From Candidatus Thermofonsia Clade 1 bacterium (lineage in GTDB: Bacteria > Chloroflexota > Anaerolineae > Aggregatilineales > UBA2796): DNA of 64,000 bases. The notes under the pieces were generated by a model. That model did no database searches. It saw only the letters and a list, made by a program, of their open reading frames with translations, and was not told the origin of the DNA. The position numbers and the translations under genes are program-made. This document shows, in pieces, positions 7,686 to 14,882 of this stretch; position 1 is the first letter of the stretch; every line of letters starts with the position of its first letter. The stretch is from contig PGTK01000006.1 of NCBI GenBank assembly GCA_002794705.1, positions 1-64,000 of the forward strand, given 5' to 3'.

Positions 7686-8805
7686 CCTCGATCTCTAGTT
7701 TCCACAGGGCGTGCGGCAGCACAATGTTGCGGCGATACGGTCCGACGCGCAGCGTGATCTCATCAGCGGAGCGGTACAGGTCAAGGTCTTCTTTGTTGGC
7801 AAAGGGCAACGGCACGCGCACCTGATAGCCGCCATTTTCTAGCGGAATGATCTGATGAGTCTGTCCGTTGAAAAAGACCTCGCTCGGATTGCGATCCCCG
7901 TAGAGCGCATCAGCGACGCGGCGCAAAGAGTCGACGCCGTTCACGTCGCGCTCCAGAAGCGGCGCCTTCAGGACGAGCAACTCGCCGAATGCCTCCGCGA
8001 TCAAGCCCATATTCTCGCGCTGCAGGTCTTTCCATTGCTGGAAGTACGGATCGCTGACCGAATCAGGGATGACGCGGTTGCACAAGACGGCGTCTACCAC
8101 GTAGCCGTACAGATTCAGGTAGGTGTAGGTGCGCTGCGTCTCTTTGATGACCATGCGCTCAGGGTTCACCACAAGGCGCATACTGCTCATGTTCGGGTCT
8201 GCCAGCAGCGCACGGACTTTATCCAGAGTCTGGAAGAGCTGCTCAACAGTGTTGAACGCCTCTTCATCGGGCAATTCGGCGCGGAAGAGCGGACGGGCAA
8301 TCGGGCGCAGGAATTTGGCGGCGCCGCGCGTGAGAGTCAGCACGCGCTCAAACCACCAGCGCGTTACGTCGGGCAGGCTGAGCAGACGGAGCGTCTCAGC
8401 GGTAGGCGCAGCATCCACTACCAGCACGTCATAGAAGCCGTCGCGCACGTATTTATCAATCCAGAGCAGGTGCGCGCCCTCTTCAAAGCCGGGCAGGATG
8501 GTCACTTCCTCCGCCACAATATCTTCGACGCCGCGCTTGGTGAAGAGCGCCACCATGTACTTCTGAAAAGCGCCCCAGTACTTATCCATTGAGTAGCGGG
8601 CGTCCACCTCTTGCGCCCACAAATTGGGACGCAACTCCACGGGCTCCGGTCCGATCTGCATATCGAGTGAATCGCCCAGACTGTGCGCCGTATCCGTGCT
8701 GATCACAATGGTCTTCATGCCCATTTCGGCGCAGCGTAGCGCTGTGGCGGCTGAGATGCTGGTCTTGCCGACGCCGCCTTTACCCGTATGCACAATAATT
8801 CGCAT
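7633..8805 (-). CDS. ArsA/GET3-family ATPase with C-terminal HSP20-like domain
   Basis: 390 aa. The deviant Walker A GKGGVGKTS (8-16), switch I STDTAHSLGDSLD and VVDAAPTAETLRLLSLP identify the ArsA/Get3 family. The last 60 residues form a beta-rich module ending LEIEDAKFEGSALSIHF, like the HSP20-type tail often found on bacterial ArsA homologues. True arsenite pumps need paired ATPase halves and ArsB; this is a single half with no ars genes nearby, so arsenic export is unlikely and a targeting or chaperone-like role is more plausible. GAGGAG lies 11 bases before the ATG. Upstream of the UbiB gene on the same strand. Confidence 0.88.
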   Translation of the reverse strand: MRIIVHTGKGGVGKTSISAATALRCAEMGMKTIVISTDTAHSLGDSLDMQIGPEPVELRPNLWAQEVDARYSMDKYWGAFQKYMVALFTKRGVEDIVAEEVTILPGFEEGAHLLWIDKYVRDGFYDVLVVDAAPTAETLRLLSLPDVTRWWFERVLTLTRGAAKFLRPIARPLFRAELPDEEAFNTVEQLFQTLDKVRALLADPNMSSMRLVVNPERMVIKETQRTYTYLNLYGYVVDAVLCNRVIPDSVSDPYFQQWKDLQRENMGLIAEAFGELLVLKAPLLERDVNGVDSLRRVADALYGDRNPSEVFFNGQTHQIIPLENGGYQVRVPLPFANKEDLDLYRSADEITLRVGPYRRNIVLPHALWKLEIEDAKFEGSALSIHFVAKP

Positions 8806-8862
8806 GGCTGCGTAGACTCCTCTTGCTGTATGTGTATGCGGTGGGGCAGGGCGCTGAGCAAA

Positions 8863-8871
8863 AGTTTAGCA
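8863..8871 (-). promoter_or_regulatory. Extended -10 promoter of the ArsA gene
   Basis: The minus strand reads TGC TAAACT (8871-8863), an extended -10. No good -35 is present at the usual distance; a TTGACT lies too close. The leader would be about 50 bases. Confidence 0.4.
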
Positions 8872-8950
8872 CAAGTCAACACGCTGTGCCCACCTTGTAT
8901 CCTAGAGGTAATACGCCATGTAGCACAGCTAGGTTGCATCAGAGAGACGT

Positions 8951-8982
8951 AAAAAGGCAGGCGAGGAAATACCTCGCCTGCC
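8951..8982 (-). terminator. Rho-independent terminator of the secreted Cys/His protein gene
   Basis: GGCAGGCGAGG (8956-8966) and CCTCGCCTGCC (8972-8982) form a perfect 11-bp stem with a 5-base loop. On the minus strand it is followed by TTTTT (8955-8951). It lies 28 bases past the stop at 9010. Confidence 0.9.
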
Positions 8983-9009
8983 CGCGTGAGTGTCTCTCAG
9001 AGCAATGGC

Positions 9010-10779
9010 TTATTCGCCCGCTTCATCATTGCTATCTTCATCGCCATTTCCATCATCGGCGTCATCTTCACCTTGATCTTCGCCGTCATCAGCACCGTCA
9101 GGGTCAGCCTCATCCTCGCCGAAGTCCCCCTCCTCTTCTAGACCCCATGTGTCATCCCACTCATCAGCATCGTCGAAGTTTTCCATGAAATCACGGTCGA
9201 GATCGAAGAGTTCGAGCAGGGCTGCGCTGAGCGGATCGAGCGCGTAAGTCTCGGACTCCAGCAAGTTGCCGTCATCATCGTAGTAACTGACAGTCACTGA
9301 GTCGTCCCAGTTATCAGGATCGAACTCAGCTTCGCCTTCAGCGCGCAAATTGATGGCGCTCGCGTAGAAAATGCGGCTGTTGCCTTCGGAGTCAGTGCGC
9401 GTGATCAGCGCGCTGTAGGCGCCGCTGCTGCCGGAGGCGCGCAACTGACCGCCTTCCATCAATCGCAGGCTGAGTGTACCGCCGTTGCCTGCCAGATTGT
9501 AGCTGAAGTGCCGTCCGCCTGCGGAGACCGTGTTCAGGACATTCAGTCTGCGCCCTGAAGCTGACTTGAGCGTGATTTGATCGGGTTTAATTTCAACCTC
9601 AAGGCTTTGGCTCAGGTCTATCTGGCTAGCCGTGATGACGTTGCCTTGCTTGGCGAAAGTGAAGCTAGTGACAGGCTTTTCGCCACGTGCGCGGCTGATC
9701 TGAGCGCTGTATCTGCCGCTGGGCAAGATGATCGTCGGCGCACGGCGCGAGCCGACTGTCCGTCTGCGCTGATTGGTCACATGGCGCACTTGGGCGTCGG
9801 GAATGGTGTTGCTGTAGCTGCCATCTACGTAGCGCAAGCTACGCCCTTGCTCATCCGTGATGACAATGTTTGCCTCGCCATTTAGCGAAAAGCTGATCGG
9901 TTGCTTAGTACTCATTTTTTCAGCAGGGATGTAATCGCCGCAATAGCTGCAAGTGAAGCTCTCCTGATAGCGCGCCTCAAGCGGCACAACCATCAGCGAG
10001 CCAGTTGAGGCATCGCCTTCGTAGAGCTCAGGTGGATCGTTCGGATTCGCTGCTGTGTTGTAGCGCCAAGTGTTGGCTGCAACGTCAATTTCGATGGCAC
10101 GCTCTTCATCGGGGAAGTTGTTATCGTAGATCAGCACATCGTAGCGCGTATCGCTAACTTGACGCACGGCATAGGGCGTCACAGCGTGACCGCCAGAGCC
10201 ATCAGGCTGGAAAAAAGCGAGGGTAACAAGGTAGCCTTGCTCAAATGACTCAATCAAGCCCTCGACCAGCTCAACAGGCGTGACAGGAACGCGCGCGCTG
10301 TGCACTTCGTCCATAACTTGCAACTGGAACCAGTAAGCAATCTCACGCTGCAACAACTTGTTGTTGCGCAGGCGCAATTTGTTGACGCTTGCCGCGCCAA
10401 ATTCGCTTGAGCTGAGCGTGTTTTCAAAAAAGACGAGGCTCGCAACTGCCATGCCCTCGCAGTGACCGCCGTCCATGTCGGCATTTTCTTTCTTCATGAA
10501 GGCAGCGGCAGGTGCTGTTAGTTTGCAACTGCCATCGGTCTCGACTTGCCCAACGCAGACGCGCTCCGCACCGAAAATACGGATCATCTCAACAGAGGTC
10601 AGGTTAGTCGGATTGTCTTCATTGCCGTAATTCTGGAAGGAAAAGCCATCTGTTTCGGGACGGAAGCCGAGATCGGCAATCAGATCGCCGCGAGCCTGAA
10701 ATGGCGTCGCTGTCAGCGGGAGAGCCAATGCAAGCATCAGCACCCATATGAGTGAAACTTTGAGAGAGCGGTGTAACAT
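9010..10779 (-). CDS. Secreted protein with papain/C39-like Cys-His-Asp motifs and acidic tail
   Basis: 589 aa from ATG at 10779 (AGAGGAG 5-12 bases upstream); a TTG one codon earlier is less likely. Residues 1-29 are a signal peptide (SLIWVLMLALALPLTATPFQA). Three motifs are spaced as in papain-fold cysteine peptidases: GGHCEGMAVASL with Cys107, GGHAVTPYAV with His198, and LIYDNNFPDEE with Asp219/Asn220. A CSYC pair follows, then a long beta-rich region (about 300-520). The last 65 residues are almost all Asp, Glu, Gly and Asn. I do not recognise the family by name; peptidase or transglutaminase-like activity is an inference. Single-gene unit with its own promoter and terminator. Confidence 0.75.
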   Translation of the reverse strand: MLHRSLKVSLIWVLMLALALPLTATPFQARGDLIADLGFRPETDGFSFQNYGNEDNPTNLTSVEMIRIFGAERVCVGQVETDGSCKLTAPAAAFMKKENADMDGGHCEGMAVASLVFFENTLSSSEFGAASVNKLRLRNNKLLQREIAYWFQLQVMDEVHSARVPVTPVELVEGLIESFEQGYLVTLAFFQPDGSGGHAVTPYAVRQVSDTRYDVLIYDNNFPDEERAIEIDVAANTWRYNTAANPNDPPELYEGDASTGSLMVVPLEARYQESFTCSYCGDYIPAEKMSTKQPISFSLNGEANIVITDEQGRSLRYVDGSYSNTIPDAQVRHVTNQRRRTVGSRRAPTIILPSGRYSAQISRARGEKPVTSFTFAKQGNVITASQIDLSQSLEVEIKPDQITLKSASGRRLNVLNTVSAGGRHFSYNLAGNGGTLSLRLMEGGQLRASGSSGAYSALITRTDSEGNSRIFYASAINLRAEGEAEFDPDNWDDSVTVSYYDDDGNLLESETYALDPLSAALLELFDLDRDFMENFDDADEWDDTWGLEEEGDFGEDEADPDGADDGEDQGEDDADDGNGDEDSNDEAGE

Positions 10780-11108
10780 CAAATTTCTCCTCTGATCGCA
10801 GGAAAGGCAGGATCACAACCTAGAATACATTTGGACAGGTTTATAAGCAAGCGCACTGCAATATTTTTTGAAAAAATTTACATCTTTTGGCGATCCAATT
10901 ATTTTGTGCCGCCTGTCAACGTGAATTTAACCGCTCAGCCTCTAGCGCGGCACTGGATTTTGACTTATAATTTCAGGTATCAAGCCCGAAATCAGGCGCT
11001 GATGCACTGTGTGTTGGCGCTAGACGCCGCGTTAGGCTCAGATAACTGTTGCATAGGCAGGCGCGGCAGTGAGCAGCGTGGGAAGCTACGCAGAGAGGAA
11101 GGGTCGTT
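10780..11108. other. Divergent intergenic region with two promoter candidates
   Basis: 329 bases without a gene. The left part holds the minus-strand promoter at 10822-10850. A consensus TATAAT at 10966-10971 faces the HNH gene but has no clear -35. An AT-rich tract at 10860-10905 lies between. No other structure was seen. Confidence 0.5.
10822..10850 (-). promoter_or_regulatory. Promoter of the secreted Cys/His protein gene
   Basis: TTGCTT (10850-10845), 17 bases, TATTCT (10827-10822) on the minus strand, about 40 bases before the ATG at 10779. Confidence 0.45.
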
Positions 11109-11669
11109 TTGCAAGGGCGTGTCCTTTTATTGAACGGCAGCACGTGGGAGCCTTTAGCCGTCATCTCGATTGCACGCGCCATCAGCCTGATCATGGCGGG
11201 CAAGGCTGTCGTGATCGAAGAGACGGGACGAGTCCTGCGCACTGTGAACGCCACGTTTGCCGTGCCGTCGGTGATCGCTTTGCGCCGCTACATCAATGTG
11301 CCGCGCCGCAAGGCACACTGGAGCCGCAAGGGCGTGCTGATGCGCGATAACTACACTTGCATCTACTGTGGCGTGCGCGTGGGCGACGTGGTGCGCGGCA
11401 AGACGCTCACCAAGATGGACTTCACAGTGGATCACATCATGCCGCGTTCGCGCAACGGCAAAGATAGCTGGACGAATACGGCGTGCGCCTGCTACGGCTG
11501 CAACCATCGCAAGGGCAACCGTCTGCCCAGCGAGGCGGGCATGAAGCTGCGCTGGGAGCCGAAGACACCGCGAACCAGCTACCTTGTCATCGCCGTCGGC
11601 AGCGGACCGGACGCTTGGAGACACTACATCGAACTTGACGCCGCCAACAATCCGCTCGATGCTGAGTAG
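11109..11669 (+). CDS. HNH endonuclease family protein
   Basis: 186 aa. The start is TTG at 11109, preceded by AGGAAGGG (11096-11103); no ATG lies close to the conserved N-terminus VLLLNGSTWEPL. The HNH core is complete: CIYC (about 84-87), DHIMPRSRNGKDSW with the catalytic His, and ACYGCNHRKGN with the second Cys pair and Asn/His. This compact type (N-terminal beta-hairpin domain, then HNH) is common in Chloroflexota, cyanobacteria and actinobacteria and is often chromosomal rather than mobile. Its DNA target is unknown. It ends at a strong terminator, so it is a single-gene unit. Confidence 0.9.
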   Translation: MQGRVLLLNGSTWEPLAVISIARAISLIMAGKAVVIEETGRVLRTVNATFAVPSVIALRRYINVPRRKAHWSRKGVLMRDNYTCIYCGVRVGDVVRGKTLTKMDFTVDHIMPRSRNGKDSWTNTACACYGCNHRKGNRLPSEAGMKLRWEPKTPRTSYLVIAVGSGPDAWRHYIELDAANNPLDAE

Positions 11670-11707
11670 CAGGGACTAAACACGAAAGTTTTAGTCCCTG
11701 TTTGTTT
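11670..11707 (+). terminator. Rho-independent terminator of the HNH gene
   Basis: CAGGGACTAAA (11670-11680) and TTTAGTCCCTG (11690-11700) form a perfect 11-bp stem, followed by TTTGTTT. It begins directly after the HNH stop codon. Confidence 0.88.
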
Positions 11708-11750
11708 GTGAGCTATCGCGCCATTGCTGCGCTCTGTGCGGCGCGCTAGA

Positions 11751-12914
11751 ATGGCGGGCATGATCAACCTTCTTTTCAGCACAATTTATACGGGTATTGG
11801 CGGCGGCGAGTCGTTAACGTTGAATTTGATGGGCGCGCTCGATAAGGCGCGCTTTTGTGCGCATTTGCTCACGCCGCGCACGGGCAAATTCCCAGAGGCG
11901 GCAGCGGCGCTCGGCGTTCGGACGCACATACTGCCTTTTCGCGGCAGCAGCACGTTTTTTTTGCCCGCGCTCTGGGCGCGCCTCCCGATTGTGGGGAAAT
12001 TGCGCGCATTTTTGCGCCAAAACGCCGTTCACGCCGTCATCAGCGACTATCACAGTCTGCCTTTTATCGCCCCTGCGGCGCGACGACTCGGTATCCCTGT
12101 CATTTGGAACGCCATGGGCTGGTGGTTCCCGATCTACGTTTGGCAGCGGCACTTTTTCAGCCGCGAGGTCAGCCGCATTGTGGCGATCAGCAGCGCTGTG
12201 AAGGAAAAACTGCTCGGATCGCCGCCCAAGCTGCCGCCCGAGCTGATCCGCGTCCATATTCCCGGCGTGGATACCGCGCAGCACTATCCTGAGGCGGTCA
12301 GTGGCGCGCCTGTGCGCACACACATGGGCATTCTGCCTGAGACTCCCCTAGTCGCCATGATCGCACGCTTTCAGGATGTAAAAGGGCATGATGACTTCCT
12401 AGATGCCGCCAAGCTGATTCGGCGCGCCGTGCCAGAGGCACGTTTTGCTGTGGCGGGCGAGAATGTTTTCGCCGTCTCGAAAGATGAGGCGTACAAGCAG
12501 CGCATTCTGGCGCGTGTGCGCGAAGATTCGGAATTGCGCGAGTCCGTGACATTCTTGGGCTTCTGGCACGACTCCCGCGAAGTGATCGCAGCGGCTGACG
12601 TGATGGTCTGTAGCTCATGGTTTGAGTCGCTGAGCATGGTGGCGCTGGAGAGCATGGCAATGGCGCGCCCGATAGTCAGCACGCGAGTGGGCGGACCGTC
12701 TGAGACAGTCCTAGACGGTGAGACGGGCTATTTGGTGCCGCCCCGCGAGCCTGCAGCATTGGCAGAGCGCGTGATCGCCCTCCTGCGCGATCCTGAGCGG
12801 CGCAAAGGGATGGGCGAGCGCGGCGTGGCGCACGTCCGCCAAAATTTCAGTGCAGAGCGCTACGCAGCCGATATCAGCGCCCTGATCGACTCGGCGCTTT
12901 GCCCAAGGGCTTGA
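11751..12914 (+). CDS. GT4-family glycosyltransferase
   Basis: 387 aa from ATG at 11751; ATG at 11760 (MINLLFS) is equally possible, and an upstream TTG at 11724 seems unlikely. GT-B fold: an N-terminal Rossmann half opens with LLFSTIYTGIGGGESL (glycine-rich acceptor loop). The C-terminal half has IARFQDVKGHDDFLDAAKLI, VTFLGFWHDSREVIAAADV and the donor-binding EX7E segment ESLSMVALESMAMARPIV with GGPSE. Such enzymes transfer sugars from nucleotide donors to lipid or polysaccharide acceptors at the inner membrane face. Donor and acceptor are unknown. The neighbouring genes give no hint of a polysaccharide cluster. Confidence 0.9.
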   Translation: MAGMINLLFSTIYTGIGGGESLTLNLMGALDKARFCAHLLTPRTGKFPEAAAALGVRTHILPFRGSSTFFLPALWARLPIVGKLRAFLRQNAVHAVISDYHSLPFIAPAARRLGIPVIWNAMGWWFPIYVWQRHFFSREVSRIVAISSAVKEKLLGSPPKLPPELIRVHIPGVDTAQHYPEAVSGAPVRTHMGILPETPLVAMIARFQDVKGHDDFLDAAKLIRRAVPEARFAVAGENVFAVSKDEAYKQRILARVREDSELRESVTFLGFWHDSREVIAAADVMVCSSWFESLSMVALESMAMARPIVSTRVGGPSETVLDGETGYLVPPREPAALAERVIALLRDPERRKGMGERGVAHVRQNFSAERYAADISALIDSALCPRA

Positions 12915-12940
12915 CAAACGCCTCTGAAAAGCTCTAAACT
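12911..12940 (+). promoter_or_regulatory. Promoter of the oligopeptide-type binding protein
   Basis: TTGACA (12911-12916), 18 bases, TAAACT (12935-12940). The -35 overlaps the stop codon of the glycosyltransferase. Confidence 0.6.
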
Positions 12941-12948
12941 GAGCCTGA

Positions 12949-12968
12949 GAAAATTATATATAATTTTC
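12949..12968. repeat. Perfect 20-bp AT-rich palindrome in a leader
   Basis: GAAAATTATATATAATTTTC equals its own reverse complement. It lies at about +2 to +22 of the predicted transcript, between the promoter and the Shine-Dalgarno GGAG (12982-12985). Position and symmetry suit an operator for a dimeric repressor; a weak RNA hairpin is the alternative. Confidence 0.6.
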
Positions 12969-12992
12969 GCCTTGCCGAAGAGGAGCCTTGTC

Positions 12993-14648
12993 ATGAGCCG
13001 TACGCTACAGCGCCTTGTGCGCACGCTGTTGTTGTTCAGCCTGATCGGCGCCATTGCCTTGAGCGGCTTTGCCGTGCAAGCACAGCGCCCGAACGTGGTC
13101 ACCATGGCTTTCACCCAAGAGCCAGATAGCCTGAATCCGATGTACACCACGCAGTACTTTGCGGGTTTGGCACGTTCGCTCTACCTGAAAGGCGCATGGG
13201 ACTTTGACGACAATCTGAATCCTGTGCCTGTGCTTGCCGCTGAGATTCCCTCTGTTGAAAATGGCGGCATCAGCGCTGACGGGCGCGTGATCACCATCCG
13301 CCTGCGCCCCGACGCCAAATGGTCAGATGGGACGCCCGTCACTAGCGATGACTTTGTCTTCACAGCCGAGATGTACGCCTCTGAGAAAAATAGTCCGCTT
13401 GGGCGCGGCGTGTTCAGCAAGTCCATTGGCGCTGTGGTGACCGCGCCCGATCCGCAGACCGTCGTAGTGACCTTCCCAGAGCCGTACGCGCCGTGGGCGG
13501 CGAACCTGTTCGGCGCGATCCTACCTGCGCACGTGCTGCGCCCCGTCTTTGAGCGAGACGGCACGCTAGATCGCGCTGCGTGGAACACCAATCCGACGGT
13601 TGTGAATGGTCCGTTCCTGCTCAAGGAATACGCACGCGGGCAGTTCCTGCTCTTTGAGCGCAACCCGAACTACGTCGGCGGCGTCCCTAAAGTTGAGCAG
13701 ATTTTGATCACCATTGTGCCAGATGAGGCAGCGCAGGTCGCGGCGATTAAAGCCGGCAACTCCGATCTGGGCATTTTCCTTGCGCCCGCCGATGCGCTCG
13801 ATCTGCAGGGCAGCGCGCCCGTCGAGATCATCACGGTCACCTCAGGCTATAACGAGGGCTGGTTCTTCAATTTGCGCACGGGCGAGAATGCCGGTCATCC
13901 CGCCTTGCAAGATGTGCGCGTGCGCCGTGCGATCAGCCTCGCCATTGACCGCCCAGAGCTGATCGAGGGTCTGCTGAACAATTTGCAAGGTCCTGCTGTG
14001 AGTTTCTGGGACGGCACGCCCTACCAAGACCCCACGCTGCAGCCGCCTGAATACAACCCCGAGAAAGCCGCCGCCTTGCTGGACGAAGCCGGCTGGACGC
14101 TTGGACCTGATGGAATTCGCGCCAAAGATGGCGTTCAGCTCAAACTGCGCTACGCCACCAACATGCGCAGCCTGCGCCGCGATGCACAGCAGGTGATCCA
14201 GCAGCAGCTCTTGCGCGTCGGCATTGCTACGGAGCTGATCAACTACGAGAATCGGCAATTCCTTGCCAGCTACGAGAATGAGGGTCCGATTGCACGTGGT
14301 CTGTTTGATGTGGCGCAGTGGGCGATCAGCCCACAGTTCCCCGATCCCAACACCAGCCGCTTCCTGATCAGCGAGATCGGCACAGCGGAGAATAACTACG
14401 TCGGCGCGAACTGGTCGCATGTGCGCGATGAGGAACTGGATGCACTCTTTGCCAAGCAGCGCACAACGGTAGACTTCAATGAGCGCGTGGCGATTTTCCA
14501 CCAGATCAGCCGCATCGTGACTGAGCAGGTCTACTGGATGCCGCTGTGGCAAGATAGGGACATCTGGTCAATCCACAAGCGTCTGAGCAACGTGCGCATC
14601 AGCGGCGCAACCGCCTTCTGGAACGTAGTGGACTGGGAAGCCCGATAA
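12993..14648 (+). CDS. ABC transporter substrate-binding protein, family 5 (oligopeptide/dipeptide type)
   Basis: 551 aa from ATG at 12993, with GGAG seven bases upstream; a TTG at 12972 is rejected. A Sec signal peptide (about 1-30, LLLFSLIGAIALSGFAVQA) lacks a lipobox cysteine. The mature part has the SBP_bac_5 pattern: FTQEPDSLNPMYTTQYFAG, WSDGTPVTSDDFVFTAEM, NGPFLLKEY, RVRRAISLAIDRPELIEGLL and YWMPLWQD. Such proteins deliver peptides, nickel or sugars to Dpp/Opp permeases. No permease or ATPase genes are adjacent, so it is an orphan here. It has its own promoter, an AT-rich palindrome in the leader and a terminator. Confidence 0.9.
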   Translation: MSRTLQRLVRTLLLFSLIGAIALSGFAVQAQRPNVVTMAFTQEPDSLNPMYTTQYFAGLARSLYLKGAWDFDDNLNPVPVLAAEIPSVENGGISADGRVITIRLRPDAKWSDGTPVTSDDFVFTAEMYASEKNSPLGRGVFSKSIGAVVTAPDPQTVVVTFPEPYAPWAANLFGAILPAHVLRPVFERDGTLDRAAWNTNPTVVNGPFLLKEYARGQFLLFERNPNYVGGVPKVEQILITIVPDEAAQVAAIKAGNSDLGIFLAPADALDLQGSAPVEIITVTSGYNEGWFFNLRTGENAGHPALQDVRVRRAISLAIDRPELIEGLLNNLQGPAVSFWDGTPYQDPTLQPPEYNPEKAAALLDEAGWTLGPDGIRAKDGVQLKLRYATNMRSLRRDAQQVIQQQLLRVGIATELINYENRQFLASYENEGPIARGLFDVAQWAISPQFPDPNTSRFLISEIGTAENNYVGANWSHVRDEELDALFAKQRTTVDFNERVAIFHQISRIVTEQVYWMPLWQDRDIWSIHKRLSNVRISGATAFWNVVDWEAR

Positions 14649-14660
14649 GATGAGCAGCTA

Positions 14661-14703
14661 TGAGGCAGACGGCAAGTCTGCCTCATACTTTTTCACTTTT
14701 TCT
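14661..14703 (+). terminator. Rho-independent terminator of the binding-protein gene
   Basis: TGAGGCAGAC (14661-14670) and GTCTGCCTCA (14676-14685) form a 10-bp stem with a 5-base loop, followed by TACTTTTTCACTTTTT. Confidence 0.9.
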
Positions 14704-14713
14704 AGCGCGCTGG

Positions 14714-14742
14714 TTCACAAGCGCCTCTATCTGTGATACAAT
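14714..14742 (+). promoter_or_regulatory. Promoter of the RNase J gene
   Basis: TTCACA (14714-14719), 17 bases, TACAAT (14737-14742), with the predicted start near 14749. This gives a leader of about 130 bases. Confidence 0.6.
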
Positions 14743-14765
14743 CCATTGAGAAATTCGCATACCTA

Positions 14766-14865
14766 CCTTCGGGAAGGAGTCCTGCGCGTAAGCCTGAGTC
14801 TGCTTGGCGTTGAAGAGAGCGGCGAATGTCCGTTCGCCGCTGCCTTGAACGCCAGCGCTCAAGGC
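14766..14865 (+). promoter_or_regulatory. Structured 5' leader of the RNase J mRNA
   Basis: Three hairpins follow the promoter: CCTTC/GAAGG around 14766-14777; a perfect 9-bp stem AGCGGCGAA (14818-14826) with TTCGCCGCT (14833-14841); and GCCTTGA (14842-14848) with TCAAGGC (14859-14865). They end 17 bases before the ATG at 14883. RNase E genes are known to be autoregulated through structured leaders; whether this holds for this RNase J is inference. Confidence 0.5.
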
Positions 14866-14882
14866 TATCGCGCTCAATCGTT

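Noticed and set aside
7855..8592. 245-aa open frame on the plus strand
   Set aside because: Antisense to the ArsA ATPase, no motifs and no ribosome binding site.
7633..8805. Arsenic resistance locus
   Set aside because: A single ArsA half with an HSP20-like tail and no arsB, arsR or arsC nearby does not support arsenite export.
14826..14882. N-terminal extension of RNase J from ATG 14826
   Set aside because: The extra 19 residues are not conserved and the ATG is buried in a 9-bp hairpin; homology starts at 14883.
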